DNA of 13,878 nucleotides, taken from the NCBI GenBank assembly GCA_947632525.1, contig CANRPQ010000027.1:1-13878 (forward strand), given 5' to 3'. The stretch's first letter is position 1, and each line of letters begins with the position of its first letter. The stretch comes from an uncultured Clostridia bacterium (GTDB lineage: Bacteria > Bacillota > Clostridia > TANB77 > CAG-508). A program made the translations under genes and the position numbers. This document shows positions 8,357 to 13,878 of this stretch, in pieces. Under the pieces are notes generated by a model. It had not been told where the DNA came from. It saw only the letters and a program-made list of their open reading frames with translations, and ran no database searches.

Positions 8357-8363
8357 AAGATTA

Positions 8364-10082
8364 GTGAAAAAAAATGAAGACAGAGTTGTTTATCAAGTAG
8401 ATGAAATCAGAGACTTTCGTGAACTTATTAATAGAACAGTAGAAAAGTATCCTGAACAGGTAGCATATAAGTATAAAGTAAAAAATGGTGACAAAGTAGA
8501 ATATGTTAGTAAAACATACTCAGAATTTAAAAATGATGTTAAAGCATTATCTACAAAATTATTAGAAATGGGATTGAAAGGCAAAAAGATTGCAGTAATT
8601 GGAAATAACCGTTATGAATGGTGTACAACATATTTAGCAGTTACAACAGGTGGAATGATAATAGTTCCACTTGACAAAGCCCTTCCAGAGAATGAACTTC
8701 AGTCATTAATACTAAGAAGTGGTGCGGAAGCAATTATTTGTGAGCCAAAGTATATAGAGTCAGTTTCAAAATTGCAGAATAGTAATTTAAAACATATTAT
8801 TAGCATGGAAAATATTGAAAAAGATAATATATTACTATATAACAGCCTATTACAAGAGGGTAATGAATTAATAAAAAAAGGTGATAAAACTTATGACGAA
8901 ATAAAAATAGACTCAGAGGCAGTTTCTATTTTACTATTTACATCTGGAACAACAAATATGGCAAAGGGAGTTTTATTGTCTCAACACAATATTTGTAGCA
9001 ATATCACTGCAATTTCAAGTTATGTAAAAATGTATCCAACAGACACATTACTTTCATTTTTGCCAATACACCATACATTTGAATGTACTATAACTTTTCT
9101 TTTTGGAATATACCATGGAGTAACAGTTGCATTTTGCGATGGCTTGAAATATATTCAAAAAAATATGAATGAATATAAAGTAAGCGTTTTTGTGGCTGTT
9201 CCTTTAGTACTAGAAAACATTCATAAAAAAGTATGGAAAGGAATAGAAGAGCAAGGTAAAAAAGGCTTAATGAAGGCAATGATTATAATTACAAAAGCAC
9301 TTTGTAAAATTAAAATAGATTTAAGGAAAAAAGTATTCAAACCTATTATAGATAATTTTGGTGGTAGATTAAGAGTAGTTTTTGTTGGCTCTGCACCATT
9401 AGATAAAAAAATTATAAAAGGATTTAATGATTTTGGTGTAGATTTAATACAAGGTTATGGATTAACAGAAACATCTCCAGTTGTATCTGCCGAAACAGAT
9501 AAAGAAAAAAGGCCTGGTTCAATAGGACTTCCATTATGCAATGTAGAAGTAAAAATTGAAAATTCGGACGAAGACGGGGTAGGTGAAATTACCGTTAAAG
9601 GACCTAGTGTAATGCTTGGTTATTATGAAAATGAAGAGGCAACTAAAAAGTGCATGAGAGATGGCTGGTTTTATACCGGAGATTATGGATATTTAGATAA
9701 AGATGGCTTCCTATATATTTCTGGAAGAAAAAGTGATGTAATAGTATTAAAAAATGGCAAAAATGTTTATCCTCAAGAATTAGAATTTTTATTAAATCAA
9801 ATGCCAGCAGTAGTAGAAAGTATGGTGTTTGCAAGAAACAAAGATTCAATGGATACTACACTTTGTGCTAAAATTGTATATGATAAGGATAAAATAAAAG
9901 ATACTTATGGAGAAAAAACAGAAGAAGAATTAAAAGAAATATTTTGGCAAAATGTAAAGGAAGTAAATAAGAATTTACCAGATGTAAAACATATTAAAGA
10001 AATTATAATTACAGATGAGCCACTTTCTAAAACTACAACGCAGAAAGTAAAAAGATATGAGGAAATTAAAAAAAGTAATTAG
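8364..10082 (+). CDS. Long-chain fatty-acid-CoA ligase, AMP-forming (FadD/LC-FACS type)
   Basis: A 572-residue member of the ANL adenylate-forming superfamily that should convert a fatty acid, ATP and CoA to acyl-CoA via acyl-AMP. From the GTG start: P-loop-like FTSGTTNMAKG at ~192-202, YGLTETSP at ~365-372, GWFYTGDYG at ~434-442, hinge GRKSDVIV at ~454-461, and a C-terminal Lys in TTTQKVKR near 561. The usual Gly before that lysine (GK) is Gln here. There is no carrier or condensation domain, so it is stand-alone. It diverges from an NRPS that begins with a C domain, so it might prepare the acyl starter; an ordinary lipid-metabolism role is equally possible. An acyl-ACP or carrier-loading ligase cannot be excluded from sequence alone. 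A hairpin follows the stop. Confidence 0.9.
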   Translation: MKKNEDRVVYQVDEIRDFRELINRTVEKYPEQVAYKYKVKNGDKVEYVSKTYSEFKNDVKALSTKLLEMGLKGKKIAVIGNNRYEWCTTYLAVTTGGMIIVPLDKALPENELQSLILRSGAEAIICEPKYIESVSKLQNSNLKHIISMENIEKDNILLYNSLLQEGNELIKKGDKTYDEIKIDSEAVSILLFTSGTTNMAKGVLLSQHNICSNITAISSYVKMYPTDTLLSFLPIHHTFECTITFLFGIYHGVTVAFCDGLKYIQKNMNEYKVSVFVAVPLVLENIHKKVWKGIEEQGKKGLMKAMIIITKALCKIKIDLRKKVFKPIIDNFGGRLRVVFVGSAPLDKKIIKGFNDFGVDLIQGYGLTETSPVVSAETDKEKRPGSIGLPLCNVEVKIENSDEDGVGEITVKGPSVMLGYYENEEATKKCMRDGWFYTGDYGYLDKDGFLYISGRKSDVIVLKNGKNVYPQELEFLLNQMPAVVESMVFARNKDSMDTTLCAKIVYDKDKIKDTYGEKTEEELKEIFWQNVKEVNKNLPDVKHIKEIIITDEPLSKTTTQKVKRYEEIKKSN

Positions 10083-10116
10083 TTTTAAGTAGTGATTAAA
10101 AATAATAAAAATGGAA

Positions 10117-10157
10117 AAAATAGTATTAATTCAGTTTAACTGAGTTAATACTATTTT
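10117..10157 (+). terminator. Long hairpin after the acyl-CoA synthetase gene, likely terminator
   Basis: Arms 10117-10134 and 10140-10157 form an 18-bp stem (one G-U wobble) with a 5-nt TTTAA loop. The outer four pairs are A-U with TTTT at the 3' base, but the U-run then breaks to CG, so it is not a textbook terminator. It separates the synthetase from the protease gene. A palindromic operator for the next gene is the alternative. Confidence 0.6.
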
Positions 10158-10193
10158 CGTATTTAATAGAAAAGTAGAGCTTTTATTTTAAAT

Positions 10194-10198
10194 GGAGG
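10194..10198 (+). promoter_or_regulatory. Strong SD at unusual distance from the protease start
   Basis: GGAGG lies 22 bp before the ATG at 10221, well beyond normal spacing, and an in-frame TAG at 10209-10211 rules out an earlier start in that frame. No ATG, GTG or TTG sits at normal spacing after it. Initiation at 10221 therefore seems weak or uses another mechanism. Confidence 0.5.
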
Positions 10199-10220
10199 TG
10201 TATTTTAGTAGAAAAATAGA

Positions 10221-11357
10221 ATGGAAGAATATTTAAGAAAACAAAAAAGAAGGAAAATTAAAAATTACTGTTTAGGTGTAACTATTAGTATTTTACTTGT
10301 ATTTATTATTGCCCTTTTATATTTACTTTATCAAAATATCTATTTACCAAATACTAGCTTACTAACTCCACAGAAAGTAGAAGCACAAAAGATTTCTCAA
10401 ACTATTGAAGAAGTGGAAAAAGAAAATAAAACAATTACGGATATTATAGAAAAGGTTAATCAAAGTATAGTTGGAATTTCAAAACTGAAAAGTCCGGGTA
10501 ATACTGTATTTTTAGAAAATGGTAGTTCGCAATTAGGGCTAGGAACAGGAATGATTGTAACTGATAATGGGTATATTCTAACTAATGAGCATGTATCTGG
10601 TAGTAAGTATAGTAGTTGCTATGTCACACTACCGAACGGAAAAAATTATAAAGCTAATGTGGTATGGTCTGACTCAGATATTGATTTAGCAATTATTAAA
10701 ATTAATATAAAAAATTCACCCTATGTTACGCTTGGAAATTCTTCTGATGTAAAAGTAGGAGAAAAAGTATATGCAATAGGAAATCCAATTGGATTTGAAT
10801 TTCAAAGAACAGTCACTTCAGGAATTATTAGTGCAATAAATAGAACCATTACTATTGAAGAAGAGGATAAGTCTTCATATATGGAAGATTTAATTCAAAC
10901 AGATGCTACAATAAACCCTGGTAATAGTGGCGGTCCACTTATTAATGCACAGGGGGAAGTAATAGGAATAAATAGTGTAAAAATTACTTCTGCAGAAGGA
11001 ATAGGTTTTGCAGTTCCCATTAATACTGTAAAAACAATTGTGAGAAAGTTTGAAACAGAAGGAAAGTTTGAAGAGGCATATCTAGGAATTTTTGCTTATG
11101 ATAAAAATGTAATTCCATATATAAATAGTAATTTGCAATTAGAAAATGGAATTTATGTAGTACAGATAAAAGCAAATTCACCAGCATCAAAATATGGATT
11201 AAAAGAAAAAGATATTTTACTATCAATAGATGGAATTGAATTAGAAAAGATGTGTGATTTAAGATGTTATATTTATGAAAAAAAACCAAAAGATAAAGTA
11301 ACGCTTCAAGTATTAAGAAATAAAAGGCAAATATCAATTGAAGTAACTTTAGGTTAA
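10221..11357 (+). CDS. Membrane-anchored HtrA/DegP-type serine protease with one PDZ domain
   Basis: A 378-residue S1C protease that would degrade or process misfolded proteins outside the membrane. A short basic N-terminus (RKQKRRKIK) precedes one transmembrane helix at ~17-38, with no signal-peptidase site evident, so it should be anchored with the catalytic part outside. The trypsin-like domain covers ~75-275: His124 in TNEHV, Asp155 in DIDLAII, Ser236 in NPGNSGGPL. One PDZ domain covers ~285-375, the usual layout of Gram-positive HtrA proteins. All three catalytic residues are present. The gene follows a hairpin, so it should have its own promoter, though I see no convincing one. The oxidoreductase gene starts 31 bp after its stop, probably in the same transcript. 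The start is uncertain in strength because the nearest good SD is 22 bp away. Confidence 0.93.
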   Translation: MEEYLRKQKRRKIKNYCLGVTISILLVFIIALLYLLYQNIYLPNTSLLTPQKVEAQKISQTIEEVEKENKTITDIIEKVNQSIVGISKLKSPGNTVFLENGSSQLGLGTGMIVTDNGYILTNEHVSGSKYSSCYVTLPNGKNYKANVVWSDSDIDLAIIKINIKNSPYVTLGNSSDVKVGEKVYAIGNPIGFEFQRTVTSGIISAINRTITIEEEDKSSYMEDLIQTDATINPGNSGGPLINAQGEVIGINSVKITSAEGIGFAVPINTVKTIVRKFETEGKFEEAYLGIFAYDKNVIPYINSNLQLENGIYVVQIKANSPASKYGLKEKDILLSIDGIELEKMCDLRCYIYEKKPKDKVTLQVLRNKRQISIEVTLG

Positions 11358-11378
11358 CATATATTCTAAATTGAAAGT

Positions 11379-11383
11379 GAGGA
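11379..11383 (+). promoter_or_regulatory. Shine-Dalgarno that decides the ATG start of the oxidoreductase
   Basis: GAGGA lies 5 bp before ATG at 11389. The frame also opens at a TTG at 11371, six codons earlier and only 13 bp after the protease stop, but nothing SD-like precedes that codon. Confidence 0.75.
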
Positions 11384-11388
11384 AAACA

Positions 11389-12957
11389 ATGAATTCATAT
11401 TGGATAGAAAGTGTAAAATCAAAAAAGAAAGAATTTTCTAGTTTAAAAAACGATGAAAAAGCAGATGTATGCATAATAGGTGGTGGGTTAACAGGGATTA
11501 CTACGGCATATTATTTATCGAAGTCTAATTTAAAGGTGATTTTATTAGAAAAATATAAAATATGTGAACATGCAAGTGGTAACACTACAGCAAAAATTAC
11601 GAGTCAACATGGTTTATTTTATGATTATTTAATACAATCGCAAGGAAAAGAAAAAGCAAAACAATACTTAGAAGCAAATGAAGAAGCAATTAAAAATATA
11701 GAACAAATAGTTACTGAAGAGAACCTAGACTGTGATTTTGAAAGGCAAGACAACTATGTTTATACATTAAAAGAAGAAGAAATTCTTAAAATAAGAAAGG
11801 AAGTTGAAGCGGTAAATTCCTTAGGATTTTCGGCAAAGTTTGTTCAAGATTTAGAATTGCCATTTCGCACATTAGGGGCTATTAAATTTCCAAATCAAGC
11901 ACAATTTAATCCATGTAAATATGTTAATGGAATAGTAGAAGCAATTTCAAAAAAAGATAATATTTCTATATACGAAAATACAAAAGTAGTAGACATAAAA
12001 GGCGCAAAAGTCCAAGAAGTAAGGGAAGAATCAGAAGAGGAATTTCAGAAAAATAAAGAATCTAGTGGTTATACAATAATAACTGAAAATGGTAAAAAAG
12101 TCACAGCAAAATATGTGGTATTAGCAACACATTATCCTATTATTAATTTTCCTGGGTATTATTTTCTAAAAATGTATCAAGAAATGTCATATTTAATAGG
12201 AGTAGAAACCACAGAGCCTTTATTTGAGGGAATGTACATTAACAGTGAACAACCTACGGTCTCATTCCGCGTTGCAAAAGATGGAGATAAAAAATTATTG
12301 CTAATAGGAGGTATGGGACATAAAACTGGGGAAAGAAAAGACATTTCGGATAGTTATCAAAAGTTAGAGGCAATTGCAAAACAATATTATCCAGACTGTA
12401 AAATAAAATATCATTGGTGTACAGAGGATTGTATTTCATTAGATAAAATACCGTATATTGGAGAATTTTCAAATTTGATGCCTAATGTATATGTTGGCAC
12501 AGGATACAAAAAATGGGGAATGACTACGTCAAATGTAGCAGCAACTATTATAAGTAATAAAATTTTAGGAAACAAAAATAAATATGAAGAAGTATTTACC
12601 TCAACTAGATTAAAACCAATAAAAAATCGTAAAGAATTAGGAAATATGGTGAAAGAGGTTGCAACATCTTGGACAATAGAAAAATTAAAAATACCAAATG
12701 AAAAATTAGAAGATATTACAAGTGGAACAGGTGGCACAATTGAGTTTGAAAACAAAAAAATAGGTGCTTATAAAGATGAAAATGGTAAAATATATTTGGT
12801 AAAGCCAGTATGTTCACATTTGGGTTGTGAACTCACATGGAATAATTTAGAAAAAACATGGGACTGCCCATGCCATGGCTCAAGATTTGATTATAAAGGA
12901 AAGTCCATTTATGATCCAAGTATTAATGATTTAGAAAGTATGGTACTGATGGAATAG
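11389..12957 (+). CDS. FAD-dependent oxidoreductase with C-terminal Rieske 2Fe-2S domain (YhfW-like)
   Basis: A 522-residue two-domain protein like Bacillus subtilis YhfW. The N-terminal DAO-type flavoprotein domain starts with a dinucleotide-binding fold, DVCIIGGGLTG (27-37), with an acidic residue at the end of the second strand (LLEK, ~52-55). The C-terminal Rieske domain (~420-522) has CSHLGC with Cys475 and His477, and CPCHGS with Cys493 and His496, as cluster ligands. Cys480 and Cys495 are placed for the Rieske disulfide. This suggests amine or amino-acid oxidation with electrons passed to the iron-sulfur cluster, but no substrate is established for the family as far as I know. No signal peptide is seen, so it is probably cytoplasmic. 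It lies 31 bp after the HtrA-like gene and ends before a bidirectional hairpin. Length is close to that of YhfW (about 500). Confidence 0.9.
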   Translation: MNSYWIESVKSKKKEFSSLKNDEKADVCIIGGGLTGITTAYYLSKSNLKVILLEKYKICEHASGNTTAKITSQHGLFYDYLIQSQGKEKAKQYLEANEEAIKNIEQIVTEENLDCDFERQDNYVYTLKEEEILKIRKEVEAVNSLGFSAKFVQDLELPFRTLGAIKFPNQAQFNPCKYVNGIVEAISKKDNISIYENTKVVDIKGAKVQEVREESEEEFQKNKESSGYTIITENGKKVTAKYVVLATHYPIINFPGYYFLKMYQEMSYLIGVETTEPLFEGMYINSEQPTVSFRVAKDGDKKLLLIGGMGHKTGERKDISDSYQKLEAIAKQYYPDCKIKYHWCTEDCISLDKIPYIGEFSNLMPNVYVGTGYKKWGMTTSNVAATIISNKILGNKNKYEEVFTSTRLKPIKNRKELGNMVKEVATSWTIEKLKIPNEKLEDITSGTGGTIEFENKKIGAYKDENGKIYLVKPVCSHLGCELTWNNLEKTWDCPCHGSRFDYKGKSIYDPSINDLESMVLME

Positions 12958-13036
12958 ATATGTACAAACATTTAGCATTTGATATGAATATCACATTAAT
13001 ATTAGATTTATAAAATTAAAAAAGTGTGAAAAAACT

Positions 13037-13067
13037 AAAAAAGAGTTGCAATAAGCAACTCTTTTTT
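13037..13067. terminator. Bidirectional rho-independent terminator between convergent genes
   Basis: Arms 13037-13049 and 13055-13067 form a perfect 13-bp stem with loop AATAA. The core is GAGTTGC/GCAACTC, flanked by six A on the left and six T on the right. It can terminate the oxidoreductase transcript (plus) and the small membrane protein transcript (minus). Confidence 0.92.
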
Positions 13068-13077
13068 AAAGTACTTT

Positions 13078-13494
13078 CTATTTTTGTCCACCTGGTCCAA
13101 CATATTCAGCTTTTCCAAAACCTAAATAGATATGTGTAATACCAGTAAAGAAAATTAAAGCTAATGTACAACCAATTCCTTTACCAAATGACTTTGCAAG
13201 CATATATGGTTGATGAATAAGTGGATAAAGATTAGCAATAGGTACAAATAATAATAATATTAGCCAAGGTGATTCACCACTCATTTTAAAAAGTAATACA
13301 ACATTATAAATAGGTATAATTGATTTCCATCCGGCTATGCCAGCTTTAGTAAACATTTTCCACATACCAATTATTTGAAGAACATAAAGCACTGCTGCAA
13401 TGGTATATATAACAGTTAAAGTTCCTCCAGCGATTCCACCAACAGCAAAAGCCTCATTAGCTGATAAACCACTTAAATCTAAACTATTACTCAT
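13078..13494 (-). CDS. Small multi-pass membrane protein, DUF5684-like
   Basis: A 138-residue hydrophobic protein with membrane segments at about 22-46, 57-70 (short, possibly re-entrant), 76-98 and 107-127. The motifs GWKSIIPIYN (55-64), AKSFGKG (100-106) and FGKAEY (126-131) are those I associate with DUF5684, a family of unknown function found in many Gram-positive bacteria. There are no catalytic motifs, and I do not assign a role. The ATG at 13494 follows a strong AAGGGGGA site with 6-bp spacing and a good promoter upstream. It is transcribed alone and convergently with the oxidoreductase, sharing its terminator. The family name comes from recall of motifs, not a search. Confidence 0.82.
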   Translation of the reverse strand: MSNSLDLSGLSANEAFAVGGIAGGTLTVIYTIAAVLYVLQIIGMWKMFTKAGIAGWKSIIPIYNVVLLFKMSGESPWLILLLFVPIANLYPLIHQPYMLAKSFGKGIGCTLALIFFTGITHIYLGFGKAEYVGPGGQK

Positions 13495-13500
13495 GAAAGT

Positions 13501-13508
13501 TCCCCCTT
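13501..13508 (-). promoter_or_regulatory. Shine-Dalgarno of the DUF5684-like gene
   Basis: AAGGGGGA on the minus strand, 6 bp before the ATG at 13494. Confidence 0.8.
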
Positions 13509-13527
13509 CCTTGTTTTAACTATGAAT

Positions 13528-13556
13528 ATTTTCTCATTATTCAATAAAATTGTCAA
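13528..13556 (-). promoter_or_regulatory. Promoter of the DUF5684-like gene
   Basis: Minus strand TTGACA (13556-13551, consensus -35), 17-bp spacer, GAAAAT (13533-13528) preceded by TGA, an extended -10. Transcription would start near 13521, leaving a leader of about 27 nt. Confidence 0.65.
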
Positions 13557-13878
13557 CATTCATTTACATTTTATTTTGATTTTCGACAAATTTCTAAATT
13601 TAATAATTTTATGCTTTAATCTGAACCATAACTGCAAAAAACAACTTAAAATTAACAGATTAATGACAAAAAAATTACTATATTAGGAACAATATATGTA
13701 AGATTAATCTATTCAAATTTCTAAATGATATTATTTATGAATGGTGGAGGAGAATTAGAAAATTTATATACGAATTTTAGTATTTCTTTTAGACTTTTTT
13801 CAAATTGCATTTTTTGCTTAATTGTAATCATCAAAAACACCATCTTTCTTTTTTTAATAATATTCTAATGCAAATAAA
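13557..13878. other. Non-coding AT-rich tail, no supported gene
   Basis: Upstream of the promoter for the 13078-13494 gene nothing coding is convincing. A plus-strand TTGATT-17-TTTAAT match (13576-13604) and an isolated GGAGGAG (13746-13752) might belong to something to the right, but no start codon sits at proper spacing from the latter. Two overlapping 40-43-codon frames on opposite strands look like chance. No tRNA, phage site, CRISPR or insertion-sequence ends were seen. Confidence 0.6.

Noticed and set aside
8316..8363. N-terminal extension of the acyl-CoA synthetase from a TTG at 8316
   Set aside because: No SD precedes it and it begins almost at the predicted transcription start; GTG at 8364 has an AAGGGGAG site at ideal spacing.
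10221..11357. The HtrA-like protease as self-resistance target of the predicted aldehyde
   Set aside because: It is in a separate transcript beyond a hairpin, and housekeeping HtrA genes are widespread; nothing in the sequence links it to the NRPS.
11371..11388. TTG start for the oxidoreductase at 11371
   Set aside because: No SD; ATG at 11389 has GAGGA five bases upstream.
13721..13843. 40-codon minus-strand frame
   Set aside because: Overlaps the frame above on the opposite strand, has only a weak AAAGAAAG ahead of it, and resembles no known protein.
13737..13868. 43-codon plus-strand frame with a hydrophobic second half
   Set aside because: No SD before its ATG, no recognised family, and AT-rich DNA easily gives Phe/Ile/Leu runs. 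The GGAGGAG lies inside the frame.

Overview
The window is very AT-rich, with A- and T-ending codons, purine-rich Shine-Dalgarno (SD) sites and a standard stop-codon set. The protein families point to a low-GC Bacillota genome, most likely a Clostridia-type anaerobe; the species cannot be told. Seven genes or gene fragments are supported, one of them running off the left edge.

Left and centre (1-8185, minus strand): a two-module non-ribosomal peptide synthetase (NRPS) reads C-A-T-C-A-T-R and ends in a thioester-reductase domain. It is followed after 15 bp by a membrane sensor with a 7TM histidine-kinase-type N-terminus, cut by the window edge. As given, the NRPS is split into two reading frames by one extra base at the UAA stop near 5593. 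Removing one base restores an unbroken 2473-residue protein whose joint aligns without a gap to the matching part of the second module. The second adenylation domain carries a valine-type pocket (D-A-F-W-L-G-G-T-F-K). The first pocket (D-M-A-L-Q-G-G-S-C-K) is not one I can assign. The N-terminal condensation domain and C-terminal reductase suggest an N-acylated dipeptide aldehyde ending in valinal, comparable in logic to ruminopeptin and flavopeptin.

Centre (8186-10157): the NRPS operon and a long-chain acyl-CoA synthetase gene diverge from a 178-bp region with two back-to-back promoter-like sequences. The synthetase could supply the acyl starter for the first condensation domain; this is inference from position. 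A long hairpin closes the synthetase unit.

Right (10192-13067, plus strand): a membrane-anchored HtrA/DegP-type serine protease and a YhfW-like FAD oxidoreductase with a Rieske 2Fe-2S tail form a two-gene unit. It ends at a symmetric hairpin shared with a convergent gene for a small DUF5684-like membrane protein (13078-13494, minus). The last 384 bases hold that gene's promoter and no gene I can support.

The most interesting unit is the NRPS, its co-transcribed sensor and the divergent acyl-CoA synthetase: a possible make-and-sense system for a small acyl-peptide aldehyde, currently interrupted by a one-base frameshift that is either a real lesion or a sequence error.
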